A stretch of 18,384 bases of DNA from Candidatus Saccharibacteria bacterium UBA1103. Its GTDB lineage: Bacteria > Patescibacteriota > Saccharimonadia > Saccharimonadales > Saccharimonadaceae. The notes under the pieces were generated by a model. That model was not told the origin of the DNA. It made no database searches and worked only from the letters and a program-made list of their open reading frames with translations. The first letter of the stretch is position 1; each line of letters begins with the position of its first letter. A program made the position numbers and the translations under genes. Of the stretch, positions 1-7,102 are shown one piece after another. The stretch covers positions 1 to 18,384 of the forward strand of contig DCBQ01000006.1 of assembly GCA_002313515.1 (NCBI GenBank), written 5' to 3'.

Positions 1-69
1 GTCCCGCCCCATCAGGGGCGGGCAAGCTGGTGCGTAGCACCGCTGGGTGGGGTTTATTTACTCAGTTAA
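1..69 (+). repeat. 69-bp direct repeat, hairpin element copy A
   Basis: This 69-bp stretch recurs exactly at 156-224. It starts with a perfect hairpin (CCCGCCCC, loop ATCA, GGGGCGGG), then a second hairpin (GGTGC GTA GCACC at 29-41), then GGGTGGGGTTT. Its last 12 bases (TTACTCAGTTAA complement) match the final codons and stop of the DUF559 gene beside the other copy. Copy A therefore looks like the end of a lost or deleted second copy of that gene. The left edge of the window may cut the repeat. Confidence 0.9.
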
Positions 70-84
70 ACTAACTAATACTAC

Positions 85-139
85 AAACCCCTTCCGTCAC
101 GACTGCGTCGTGCCACCTTCCCCTGACGGGGAAGGACTT
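85..139 (-). repeat. Hairpin element copy B (inverted, divergent subtype)
   Basis: This copy has the same layout as copies A, C and D, read on the minus strand, but with different hairpin bases. An 8-bp stem CCTTCCCC / GGGGAAGG with loop TGAC lies at 116-135, a CACGAC TGC GTCGTG hairpin at 98-112, and an AAACCCC edge at 85. With copy A it forms an inverted pair that encloses no gene. Confidence 0.75.
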
Positions 140-155
140 TAATTGCTTATATCCA

Positions 156-224
156 GTCCCGCCCCATCAGGGGCGGGCAAGCTGGTGCGTAGCACCGCTG
201 GGTGGGGTTTATTTACTCAGTTAA
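156..224 (+). repeat. 69-bp direct repeat, hairpin element copy C
   Basis: This is an exact second copy of bases 1-69. It overlaps the 3' end of the minus-strand DUF559 gene (stop codon complement at 213-215), so the repeat includes the last codons of that gene. The two hairpins are conserved. Confidence 0.9.
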
Positions 225-572
225 GTCATCTACAACCCTATCAATATAGTCACAAACTCCTCGAAAATTATTCATTACATCTAGATTGCTAAACCTAATT
301 AGCCTAATACCTTCAGACCTAATATAGGCCGTACGCAATCGGTCTTTAGTGATGGCTTCATTGCTACTGCGATGCTGATTGCCGTCCAACTCTATAGCTA
401 ATTTAATTGCAGGACAGTAGAAGTCTAGAATATAGTTGCCTAGCAACTTCTGCCTACGCCACCTTAGGTTATGGTTACGTAAGAAATCAAACCAAAGGCG
501 CCGCTCTTCTTTAGTCATATTCTGTCGCATCGCCTTAGCGTTGTTGTGATTCTGCCCGTTGTACTTATACAT
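213..572 (-). CDS. DUF559 domain endonuclease-like protein
   Basis: This 119-aa protein spans essentially one DUF559 domain, a small fold of the PD-(D/E)XK / Vsr-like nuclease superfamily. Family features are visible: TKEERRLW near residues 20-27, the RRQKLLGNYILDFYCP block (about 39-54) with acidic D50, IELDGNQH (60-67) with E61, D63 and H67, and the closing GIRLIRF strand (88-94). These match the usual catalytic layout, so activity is plausible. The gene stands alone on the minus strand between inverted hairpin repeats, and its stop lies inside repeat C. Its ATG follows TATAAT by exactly six bases, predicting a leaderless mRNA. It may act on the flanking palindromes or be a repair nuclease; the sequence does not decide. 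The family assignment is firm and the role is not. Confidence 0.85.
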   Translation of the reverse strand: MYKYNGQNHNNAKAMRQNMTKEERRLWFDFLRNHNLRWRRQKLLGNYILDFYCPAIKLAIELDGNQHRSSNEAITKDRLRTAYIRSEGIRLIRFSNLDVMNNFRGVCDYIDRVVDDLTE

Positions 573-584
573 AAGCTAATTATA
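573..584 (-). promoter_or_regulatory. -10 box and start-site spacer of the DUF559 gene
   Basis: On the minus strand TATAAT (579-584) is followed by six bases and then the ATG. Transcription seven bases after the box would start on the A of the start codon. No -35 box is recognisable because the upstream bases are repeat D. Confidence 0.65.
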
Positions 585-595
585 ACCTTATTTAC

Positions 596-655
596 AAACC
601 CCACCCAGCATCGGCTAACGCCGATTGCTTGCCCGCCCCTGATGGGGCGGGACTT
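596..655 (-). repeat. Hairpin element copy D (inverted)
   Basis: The minus-strand counterpart of copy C: an AAACCCCACCC edge, a variable hairpin ATCGGC TAAC GCCGAT (610-625), and the conserved CCCGCCCC TGAT GGGGCGGG hairpin (632-651). The middle hairpin differs from that of A and C in sequence but keeps its shape, so structure rather than sequence seems conserved. Confidence 0.85.
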
Positions 656-681
656 AAGTTTTACGCGTAGTATACGCCACA

Positions 682-706
682 GCTTGCGCCCCTGATGGGG
701 CGGGAC
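682..706 (-). repeat. Truncated hairpin element copy E
   Basis: This fragment matches the tip of copy D (GCTTGC..GCCCC TGAT GGGGCGGGAC) but lacks two C bases and the rest of the element. It ends 25 bases before the hsdS start codon. It supplies a spurious in-frame ATG at 695 that could mislead a gene caller. Confidence 0.75.
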
Positions 707-715
707 AGAATGTTG

Positions 716-730
716 TATAATATAACCATT
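716..730 (+). promoter_or_regulatory. -10 region of hsdS
   Basis: TATAAT lies at 716-721, overlapped by TAATAT at 719-724. Start points seven bases on fall at 728 or exactly at the ATG at 731. The mRNA would have a 0-3 base leader. The box lies just downstream of repeat fragment E. Confidence 0.6.
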
Positions 731-1981
731 ATGACTAAGCTATCCGACCTCATTAACCAATACTGTCCCGATGGGGTAGAGTATGTGAAGCTGGGGGAGG
801 TAGCTGAAATAGTACGTGGCAAGGGACTCTCTAAATCAGTTGTATCAGACGACGGCGACACGAATGTGATTCTATATGGCGAACTATATACACATTACGA
901 CGGACATGCTATTACCAGCATATGCTCAAAGTCACATGCAGATTGCATGCAAAATTCTACACTGCTTAAATACGGCGATATAATTATGCCGATAACTAGC
1001 ACCACGAAAGAAGCACAAATAGGCATTGCCGCGGCATACCTTGTAAACGAAGACACTTACCTTGGTGGTGATGCTGTAGCTTGGAGGCACAAGCAAAATC
1101 CTAAATACCTTATGTATCTAATGAATGGCGCTTATTTTGAATATGAAAAAATGCAGCATCGTTCTGGCACAACTGTATCACACTTGTCGCCCAAAGGATT
1201 GGCAAATATTACCATTCCGCTTCCACCTCTCCCGGTGCAAGAGAAGATTGTGGAAATCCTGGATAAGTTTACTGCTTTGCAGACTGCTTTGCAGACTGAG
1301 CAGGGCCTGCGCCAGCAGCAGTACGAGTATTATAGGGATAAGCTATTGTCTCGTGATTACCTAGCCACCCTCTGTCCCGATGGGGTAGAGTATGTGAAGC
1401 TGGGGGATCTATGTGAGATGCGCAATGGGTATACGCCAAGCAAACGCAACCCAGATTACTGGCGCGAGGACGCTACTATTCCTTGGTTTAGAATGGAAGA
1501 TATTAGGACTAATGGTCATATTCTAGATGACAGCATCCAGCACGTAACGCCCGAAGCAGTAAAGGGTGGTAAATTATTCCCAGCTAATTCAATTATTCTA
1601 GCTACCACTGCAACTATTGGCGAACACGCACTAATTACTGCTGATTCGCTAGCGAATCAGCGGTTCACGTATTTGACAATACGTGAACCGCATCAAAAAC
1701 ATATGCTGCCGATGTTTCTGTATTACTATATGTACATAGTCGACGAGCAATGCAAGCATAATATTAACGAATCTAGTTTTGCGTCAGTTAATATGAACTG
1801 GCTAAAATCATGCCCCATTCCCATTCCACCTCTCCCGGTGCAAGAGAAGATTGTTAAAATCTTGGATAAGTTTACTGCTTTAACCACCAGCCTCACCGAC
1901 GGCTTGCCCGCCGAGATAGAGCTACGGCAAAAGCAATACGAATACTATCGCGATAAATTGCTAACCTTTAAACATAAATAA
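731..1981 (+). CDS. hsdS: Type I restriction-modification specificity subunit HsdS
   Basis: This 416-aa protein is the DNA-recognition subunit of a type I restriction-modification enzyme; it would join HsdM and HsdR and choose the target sequence. The usual two-fold layout is visible: YCPDGVEYVKLGE (11-23) opens the first target recognition domain, PLPPLPVQEKIVEILDKF with LRQQQYEYYRDKLL closes it, LCPDGVEYVKLGD opens the second, and IPPLPVQEKIVKILDKF with LRQKQYEYYRDKLL ends the protein. The half-repeats are identical at DNA level over 36 and 31 bases. I chose ATG 731 because the preceding TATAAT predicts transcription at or just before it; ATG 695 lies upstream of that box inside a repeat. 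hsdR follows 26 bases later. No hsdM is in the window, so the methylase must be upstream or elsewhere. Confidence 0.92.
   Translation: MTKLSDLINQYCPDGVEYVKLGEVAEIVRGKGLSKSVVSDDGDTNVILYGELYTHYDGHAITSICSKSHADCMQNSTLLKYGDIIMPITSTTKEAQIGIAAAYLVNEDTYLGGDAVAWRHKQNPKYLMYLMNGAYFEYEKMQHRSGTTVSHLSPKGLANITIPLPPLPVQEKIVEILDKFTALQTALQTEQGLRQQQYEYYRDKLLSRDYLATLCPDGVEYVKLGDLCEMRNGYTPSKRNPDYWREDATIPWFRMEDIRTNGHILDDSIQHVTPEAVKGGKLFPANSIILATTATIGEHALITADSLANQRFTYLTIREPHQKHMLPMFLYYYMYIVDEQCKHNINESSFASVNMNWLKSCPIPIPPLPVQEKIVKILDKFTALTTSLTDGLPAEIELRQKQYEYYRDKLLTFKHK
763..798 (+). repeat. 36-bp direct repeat within hsdS (partner at 1372-1407)
   Basis: The 36 bases beginning CTGTCCCGATGG are identical at 763-798 and 1372-1407 and encode CPDGVEYVKLG at the start of each target recognition domain. 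Exact DNA identity gives a substrate for domain exchange by recombination. Confidence 0.95.
1221..1251 (+). repeat. 31-bp direct repeat within hsdS (partner at 1824-1854)
   Basis: The 31 bases beginning TTCCACCTCTCC are identical at 1221-1251 and 1824-1854. They encode PPLPVQEKIV at the start of each conserved helical spacer. With the 36-bp pair they bracket both recognition domains. Confidence 0.95.
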
Positions 1982-1995
1982 CCTGTTAGGGAGTA

Positions 1996-2007
1996 TATAA
2001 TATAGCC
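1996..2007 (+). promoter_or_regulatory. -10 box of hsdR
   Basis: TATAAT (1996-2001) is followed by exactly six bases and then ATG 2008. This predicts a leaderless hsdR mRNA made independently of hsdS, although read-through from hsdS is possible because no terminator separates them. Confidence 0.65.
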
Positions 2008-5000
2008 ATGAATGAATACAGGACGGTGATAGAGTCAGACCAGTCTACAGTAGTAGCACAATACGAACACGTTGCAGAGCAGAGCACAGCGTACCAAAGT
2101 GAAGAGATGTTAGAGCATGCTTTCATCCGTCAGTTGCAAGAACAAAAATACGAATACGTGTCCCTTAAGACTGAGGACGATTTAATTGTTAACCTACGTA
2201 GGCGGCTAGAGGAACTAAATCACGTCCAGTTTAACGACGGCGAGTGGCGACGCTTCTACGAGTCCGAAATCGCCAATAAAAACGAAGGCATCGTCGAGAA
2301 GACCGAGAAGCTACAGCGTGCTGATACTGCTATTAGCTTTACCTTTGACGACGGCACACTACATAATATCCGTCTACTAGACAAACAACACATACACAAT
2401 AATAGCCTGCAGGTCATTAACCAATACGAAGCACCGAACGGCAATTATAACAACCGCTATGACGTGACTATTCTAGTCAACGGCCTGCCGATGGTGCATG
2501 TCGAACTAAAGCGGCGGGGCGTAGATATAAAGGAAGCTTTTAACCAAATCAACCGATATCAGCGTGACAGCTTCTGGTCAGATAGTGGGTTATTCGAATA
2601 CGTGCAAATTTTTGTTATCAGCAACGGCACCTATACGAAGTACTATAGCAACACTACGCGCAACCGCCATATCAATGAGAGCAAAACCGGCAGCAGCAAG
2701 CCAGGCAAGAAAACCAGCAACAGCTACGAATTTACTTGCTGGTGGGCGGACGCTAAAAACCGTCCGATTACCGACTTAATGGATTTTACGCGCACATTCT
2801 TTGCTAAACATACCATCCTAAACATACTGACACGCTATTGCGTATTCACCTACGACAAGACCCTGATGGTTATGCGACCGTACCAAATCGTGGCAACCGA
2901 GAGGATTATCAATCAAATCGAGATTGCGCATAATTACAAATATGCTGGCACCATCAAGGCGGGCGGATACGTCTGGCACACTACTGGTTCAGGCAAGACC
3001 CTAACCAGCTTTAAGACCGCCCAGCTAGCCTGCCAGCTAGATTACATCGACAAAGTACTGTTCGTGGTTGACCGCAAGGATTTGGACTACCAGACCATGC
3101 GCGAATACGATCGTTTTCAGAAAGGCGCCGCCAACAGCAACACCAGCACTGCCAAGCTGACCGCCCAGCTAAAGAGCAACCAGCCGGACAAGAAGCTAAT
3201 TATCACCACGATTCAGAAGCTATCCAATTTCATTAAGCAGAATCCAGGTTCCGAGGTAATGGGTAAGCACATCGTGATGATCTTCGATGAATGCCACCGC
3301 AGCCAATTTGGCGACATGGGGCAGATGGTCCGCAAGCGCTTTAAGAACTATTACATGTTCGGCTTCACCGGTACGCCGATTTTTGCAGCAAACGCCAGCA
3401 CAGCGGGACAGCCTAACTTCAAAACCACCGAACAGACCTTTGGTCGCCGTCTGCACACCTATACCATCGTTGACGCTATTCGCGACAAGAACGTCCTGCC
3501 GTTCAAGTTCGACTACGTTGGCCAGGCTCGCATCGCCGACAATGTGGATAATACTCCGGTGGCTGGCATCAACAAAGAGTCAGCTATGCTAGCGCCTAAG
3601 CGGATTAGCGCCATCGTACAGTACATCCGCAAGAATTTTGACCTAAAGACCAAGCGCAATATCGGAACCTATGAATTTAACAAGCTAACCAACATCAGCC
3701 AAGTGGCCAAAGCACGGGGCAGGGATAGCCATGAGCAAAAGCAATCCACCCGGCTAAATGGCTTCAACTCCATCCTAGCTACTAGCTCGCTAACCGCCGC
3801 TAAACTGTACTATCAAGAGTTCCAGCACCAGCAGGCCGATTTAACTGATACGCAGCGGCTAAAGGTCGCCATAATCTATAGCTACGCCCCCAATAGCGAA
3901 GATCCTAGCGAGGTACAGATGGGCTTCGGCGCCGAGGAGAACAGCGACAGCACCGATGGACTGAGCCAAAGCGACCGGGACTTTCTAGAATCGGCAATTT
4001 TTGACTATAACCAGATGTTCGGTACGTCCTACGACACTTCGGCCGATAAGTTCCAGAGCTATTATAAGGACGTTAGCTTACGCATGAAGAACCGCGAGCT
4101 AGACATACTGATTGTGGTTGATATGTTCCTGACCGGTTTCGACGCCACCACCTTGAATACGCTGTGGGTGGATAAGAACTTGCGCATGCACGGGCTGATT
4201 CAGGCCTTTAGCCGCACTAATCGCATCTTGAACTCTATTAAGACGTACGGCAACATCGTATCCTTCCGCAATTTAGAGCAGGCTACTAAGGATGCTTTGG
4301 CGCTATTCGGCGACAAGGACGCCAGTGGCATTGTATTGCTGCGCTCATTCAAAGATTACATGGACGGCTATACCGATGACCATGGTCGCCACCAGAAGGG
4401 CTATAACGAGCTGATTGCCGAGCTGCGTGGCAAGTTTCCGCTGGATGGCACTATAATCACAGGCGAAGAAAAGCAAAAAGAATTTGTCAAACTGTTTGGT
4501 AATATTCTGCGTGCCCGCAACATCTTGACGGCTTTTGACGACTTTGCCGGACTCGACACTCTATCGCCGCGCGAGCTCCAGGATCAACAGAGCCGTTATA
4601 TCGGCATCTATGACGAAATGCGTAATCACACTAAGGTAAAGCAGGTGGATATTTCAGATGACGTAGTATTTGAGATGGAACTGGTCAAGTCCTTTGATAT
4701 CAATATTGACTATATTCTGTCCCTAATCGCCGAATATCACGAGAGTAGCCAACAGGATAAGGAAATTAAGATCAATATCGACAAAGCAATCGAGTCTAGC
4801 TTAGAACTACGCGACAAGCGCGACCTGATTGAGAACTTTATCGCCAGTCTAAACGGCAACACTAGCGACGTCTATGAGGATTGGCAAGATTTCGTATCTA
4901 GCGCCAAAGCAAGCGAGCTAAACCAGATTATCGCCGACGAGAATCTGAACCGCGACGAGACCTACAGGTTCATGCGTAACGCTTTTATTAACGGTGAAGT

Positions 5001-5145
5001 TAGCGAAACCGGCACAGGACTGACGCGTATTCTGCCGCCAGCCGATTACTTTAGCCCCGGCGGCGAGCGCCAAGCGCTCCGCGAGCGAGTGTATCAGAAG
5101 CTCCGCCAGTTCTTCGACCGCTTCTTTAGCATCAGTACTGAATAA
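2008..5145 (+). CDS. hsdR: Type I restriction enzyme motor and endonuclease subunit HsdR
   Basis: This 1045-aa protein is the ATP-driven DNA translocase and nuclease of a type I restriction enzyme. In order: an N-terminal PD-(D/E)XK nuclease (YDVTILVNGLPMVHVELK, with D152, E166 and K168, then QINRYQRDSF), a superfamily-2 helicase core with Walker A HTTGSGKT (324-331), Walker B/DEAD-type DECH (427-430) and motif III FTGTPI (453-458), later motor motifs around MFLTGFDATTLNTLWVDK and LIQAFSRTNR, and a helical C-terminal region that normally contacts HsdM. Length and motifs are normal for the family and nothing is broken. Translation probably starts at ATG 2008, six bases after TATAAT. It should work with the upstream HsdS and an HsdM outside the window. 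Confidence 0.96.
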   Translation: MNEYRTVIESDQSTVVAQYEHVAEQSTAYQSEEMLEHAFIRQLQEQKYEYVSLKTEDDLIVNLRRRLEELNHVQFNDGEWRRFYESEIANKNEGIVEKTEKLQRADTAISFTFDDGTLHNIRLLDKQHIHNNSLQVINQYEAPNGNYNNRYDVTILVNGLPMVHVELKRRGVDIKEAFNQINRYQRDSFWSDSGLFEYVQIFVISNGTYTKYYSNTTRNRHINESKTGSSKPGKKTSNSYEFTCWWADAKNRPITDLMDFTRTFFAKHTILNILTRYCVFTYDKTLMVMRPYQIVATERIINQIEIAHNYKYAGTIKAGGYVWHTTGSGKTLTSFKTAQLACQLDYIDKVLFVVDRKDLDYQTMREYDRFQKGAANSNTSTAKLTAQLKSNQPDKKLIITTIQKLSNFIKQNPGSEVMGKHIVMIFDECHRSQFGDMGQMVRKRFKNYYMFGFTGTPIFAANASTAGQPNFKTTEQTFGRRLHTYTIVDAIRDKNVLPFKFDYVGQARIADNVDNTPVAGINKESAMLAPKRISAIVQYIRKNFDLKTKRNIGTYEFNKLTNISQVAKARGRDSHEQKQSTRLNGFNSILATSSLTAAKLYYQEFQHQQADLTDTQRLKVAIIYSYAPNSEDPSEVQMGFGAEENSDSTDGLSQSDRDFLESAIFDYNQMFGTSYDTSADKFQSYYKDVSLRMKNRELDILIVVDMFLTGFDATTLNTLWVDKNLRMHGLIQAFSRTNRILNSIKTYGNIVSFRNLEQATKDALALFGDKDASGIVLLRSFKDYMDGYTDDHGRHQKGYNELIAELRGKFPLDGTIITGEEKQKEFVKLFGNILRARNILTAFDDFAGLDTLSPRELQDQQSRYIGIYDEMRNHTKVKQVDISDDVVFEMELVKSFDINIDYILSLIAEYHESSQQDKEIKINIDKAIESSLELRDKRDLIENFIASLNGNTSDVYEDWQDFVSSAKASELNQIIADENLNRDETYRFMRNAFINGEVSETGTGLTRILPPADYFSPGGERQALRERVYQKLRQFFDRFFSISTE

Positions 5146-5157
5146 TAGGATGTAAAT

Positions 5158-5186
5158 CACATTATATAGTGTGGTAAAATAAAGGT
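5158..5186 (+). promoter_or_regulatory. Extended -10 promoter of ackA with an upstream short dyad
   Basis: TGG-TAAAAT (5172-5180) is an extended -10 element and lies six bases before ATG 5187, predicting a leaderless mRNA. A short dyad, CACATT ATAT AGTGTG with one wobble pair (5158-5173), abuts it and could bind a regulator. The promoter is fairly convincing; the dyad is weak and AT-rich. Confidence 0.6.
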
Positions 5187-6455
5187 ATGAACAAGACAAT
5201 TCTAATTATTAACAGTGGTAGCTCGAGCTTGAAGTTCCAGCTACTAGATGCCGACAGCTACAAGGAAGTAGCCAGCGGCAAGGCTGAGCATCTAAACAGT
5301 GGTCGCGCCACCTTTACCATTGAGGCTAACGATTCCAAAGAGAAGGACAACCTCGACGGCAAGGGTACTCACGTTGACGCCATTCAGCGCCTGTTCGACG
5401 AACTAGAAGAGCGCGGCCTCAGGAAGACCGTGAAGGCAGTTGGTCACCGCGTAGTGAACGGCACCAACGTCTTTACTGAGCCAGTGTTGCTAGAAGACCA
5501 AATCATCGATGAAATTGAAGCACTGAAGCCGTTTGCACCGCTACATAACCCCGCTGCCGTGGCCGGTATGCGCGCCATCCAAAAAGTTATGCCGAGCTTG
5601 CCACAGGTCGCCGTATTTGATACGTCGTTCCATCAGACCCTACCTGAGCAGGCTTACCGTTACGCCGTGCCAGATAGCTGGTATGAGAAGTATGGTGTCC
5701 GCCGCTACGGCTTCCACGGCATTAGCTACAAGTACGTCAGCCACCGTGCCGCTGAACTATTGAATATTCCACTTGAGAAGAGTGACTTCGTGGTTGCTCA
5801 CATCGGTGGTGGTGCGTCGGTAGCCGCTATTCATAACGGCAAGTCAGTTGATACTTCGATGGGCTTCACGCCACTGCAAGGTCTAGTCATGGGTACCCGT
5901 TCAGGCGATATCGACCCAGCCGTCGTTTCGTATATGGCCGATAAGCAGGGCAAGAGTGCTGATGAAATCTTGGACGAGCTAAATCACCAGAGCGGCGTGT
6001 ATGCTTTGTCTGGCGGCTTTAGCTCTGACCAGCGCGAACTAGAAGAGGGCGCAAAAGAAGGCCACAAGGGTGCTAAGCTAGCCCTGAAAGTCATGGCTTA
6101 CAGTATTGCTAAATACATAGCTGGTATGATGGTTGCTCTACCAAAGGTTGACGCCATTGTCTTTACCGCTGGCATCGGCGAGAACAGCTCGGTCTTGCGT
6201 AAGAAGATTTGCGATCACCTAGCTGTCTTTGGCTATGATATTGATGAGGAACGCAACCACGAAATAGTCGGTCGCAATGGTGTTGACGGCGTGATTTCCG
6301 TTAAGGATTCCCCGAAGATTATGATGGTCCGTACTAACGAAGAGCTAATGATCGCCGAGGAAACCGAAAACGTTATCCGCGACATTAACGAAGCCAAGCG
6401 CAAGATGGCTAAGACTGCCAAAGAGGCCGCCGAGAAGGAAGCCAAGCAGCTTTAG
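5187..6455 (+). CDS. ackA: Acetate kinase
   Basis: Acetate kinase (422 aa) makes ATP from acetyl phosphate and ADP, releasing acetate, in the cytoplasm; in a fermenting bacterium this yields ATP. Both family signatures are present: IINSGSSSLKF (N9, K16) and YGVRRYGFHGIS (H177 in GFHG). Other active-site positions are visible: R88 in GHRVV, H120, D145 in FDTSFH, IGGGAS, R238 in TRSGDIDP, GIGEN (330-333) and E385 in RTNEE. The protein is slightly longer than the usual roughly 400 aa because of a lysine- and alanine-rich helical tail (about 393-422). No phosphotransacetylase gene is adjacent. A 112-aa unknown gene follows after 3 bases and is probably co-transcribed up to the terminator at 6836. 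Confidence 0.97.
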   Translation: MNKTILIINSGSSSLKFQLLDADSYKEVASGKAEHLNSGRATFTIEANDSKEKDNLDGKGTHVDAIQRLFDELEERGLRKTVKAVGHRVVNGTNVFTEPVLLEDQIIDEIEALKPFAPLHNPAAVAGMRAIQKVMPSLPQVAVFDTSFHQTLPEQAYRYAVPDSWYEKYGVRRYGFHGISYKYVSHRAAELLNIPLEKSDFVVAHIGGGASVAAIHNGKSVDTSMGFTPLQGLVMGTRSGDIDPAVVSYMADKQGKSADEILDELNHQSGVYALSGGFSSDQRELEEGAKEGHKGAKLALKVMAYSIAKYIAGMMVALPKVDAIVFTAGIGENSSVLRKKICDHLAVFGYDIDEERNHEIVGRNGVDGVISVKDSPKIMMVRTNEELMIAEETENVIRDINEAKRKMAKTAKEAAEKEAKQL

Positions 6456-6458
6456 GCC

Positions 6459-6797
6459 ATGCACGAGAACAGCGAGGCGAAAGAAAAATTACGTAGCAAC
6501 ATCCTAAAACTGCTACCAAAATTAGACGTAAATAATGGCAAGTACCAGCTAATATTTACCCAGGGTTATTTGCTAGTCTGGAAGTACATCAAGGATTACG
6601 CCAAGGCCATTGGTGTCGACGGTAGCAAAATCTATCGTCAGGGTAAGCTCGACCCAGTATTTACCTACCTGAACACCTATATGTACCCACTTAAGAATGA
6701 CCAGCCCACGTGCGAGGAAACCGCCGACCTAATCATTAAAACCGCCGACGATTACATTGCCAAGGTAGTTGCTAAGGAACGGGCGACCGCACAATAA
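6459..6797 (+). CDS. Unknown 112-aa protein downstream of ackA
   Basis: I do not recognise this protein. It is predicted to be soluble, with no membrane segment or signal peptide, and mostly helical: a charged N-terminus, a central aromatic stretch (YQLIFTQGYLLVWKYIKDYAKAIG, about residues 29-52), and a C-terminal helix from about residue 84. The start is 3 bases after the ackA stop and has no ribosome site of its own, so translation is probably coupled to ackA. The terminator at 6836-6863 closes the pair. The tight spacing suggests a link with acetate kinase or simply shared expression; no function can be given. Confidence 0.75.
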   Translation: MHENSEAKEKLRSNILKLLPKLDVNNGKYQLIFTQGYLLVWKYIKDYAKAIGVDGSKIYRQGKLDPVFTYLNTYMYPLKNDQPTCEETADLIIKTADDYIAKVVAKERATAQ

Positions 6798-6835
6798 GGA
6801 CAGCCATATAGGTGCGTAGCCCTGCACAATAACCA

Positions 6836-6863
6836 AAACTAGCCCTGATAACAGGGCTAGTTT
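6836..6863. terminator. Bidirectional terminator between the ackA operon and tRNA-Gln
   Basis: A 12-bp perfect stem (AAACTAGCCCTG / CAGGGCTAGTTT) with loop ATAA. It serves the ackA operon on plus. On minus it is followed by a TTTTGG stretch and would end the tRNA-Gln transcript. Confidence 0.85.
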
Positions 6864-6873
6864 AATAATTTCA

Positions 6874-6948
6874 TGGCTTGGGCGGAGGGATTCGAACCCC
6901 CGAATGCCAGGACCAAAACCTGGTGCCTTACCACTTGGCGACGCCCAA
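6874..6948 (-). tRNA. tRNA-Gln (anticodon UUG)
   Basis: Read on minus, the acceptor stem TTGGGCG pairs with CGCCCAA, followed by G and an encoded CCA (6874-6876). The anticodon arm is CCAGG-TTTTGGT-CCTGG, giving anticodon TTG, which reads CAA and CAG as glutamine. The T arm CGGGGGTTCGAATCCCTCCG has the conserved GTTCGAATCC core. A TATAAT lies ten bases upstream and a terminator lies 10 bases downstream, so it appears to be a single-gene transcript. An open reading frame across it is spurious. Confidence 0.97.
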
Positions 6949-6958
6949 ATATACATAT

Positions 6959-6964
6959 ATTATA
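6959..6964 (-). promoter_or_regulatory. -10 box of tRNA-Gln
   Basis: TATAAT on the minus strand, ten bases before the mature tRNA 5' end, would give a leader of about four nucleotides. No clear -35 box is seen. Confidence 0.55.
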
Positions 6965-7009
6965 CACCAAATCTACACTACCACGAATAGCTAAACGCCA
7001 GAAAACTAA

Positions 7010-7038
7010 TCGACATTAGCCGTAGGTGAGAGTATAAT
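7010..7038 (+). promoter_or_regulatory. Promoter of the 14-codon leader ORF and small membrane protein
   Basis: TCGACA (7010-7015, five of six consensus bases), a 17-base spacer and TATAAT (7033-7038). The start seven to eight bases on falls at 7045-7046, the A of the leader ORF start codon. Confidence 0.7.
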
Positions 7039-7045
7039 GCAGGGT

Positions 7046-7090
7046 ATGAGCTATCAGTTTGGTAACTCAAGCGGTTCACACCTCCAATGA
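7046..7090 (+). CDS. Candidate 14-codon leader peptide ORF
   Basis: The ORF reads MSYQFGNSSGSHLQ and ends in TGA at 7088-7090, 12 bases before the start of the membrane protein gene. Its ATG sits at the predicted transcription start, so it could be translated as a leaderless message. The downstream gene has only a weak ribosome site (AGTAGG). Translation of the leader ORF could feed reinitiation or open the ACCT/AGGT pairing near the downstream start. It could also be a chance ORF; only its placement supports it. Confidence 0.35.
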   Translation: MSYQFGNSSGSHLQ

Positions 7091-7102
7091 AAGTAGGTTA
7101 CT

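Larger units (their letters stand above)
156..655. mobile_element. Candidate DUF559 mobile element bounded by inverted hairpin repeats
   Basis: Copy C (plus) and copy D (minus) form an inverted pair around one intact DUF559 gene and its promoter. The pair A and B (1-139) has the same arrangement but keeps only the last 12 bases of the gene. It looks like a non-autonomous, MITE-like derivative. DUF559 proteins are known to occur next to such palindromic repeats in many bacteria; that this unit moves is my inference. No target-site duplication was recognised. Confidence 0.5.

Noticed and set aside
1..224. Two 69-bp repeats as a CRISPR-like array
   Set aside because: Only two copies, unequal hairpins, and the repeat holds the end of a gene; they are mobile-element ends.
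695..730. ATG 695 as hsdS start
   Set aside because: It is inside repeat fragment E and upstream of the -10 box; ATG 731 gives the normal N-terminus.
5186..5199. Minus-strand ORF spanning the hsdR end and ackA start
   Set aside because: It overlaps two firmly identified genes in a shadow frame and has no signals of its own.
6811..6827. GGTGCGTAGC resembling the middle hairpin of repeats A and C
   Set aside because: The match is ten bases and lacks the flanking GC hairpin; chance is likely.
6729..6956. 75-aa minus-strand ORF
   Set aside because: It is an artefact of tRNA-Gln read through; the tRNA fold is complete.
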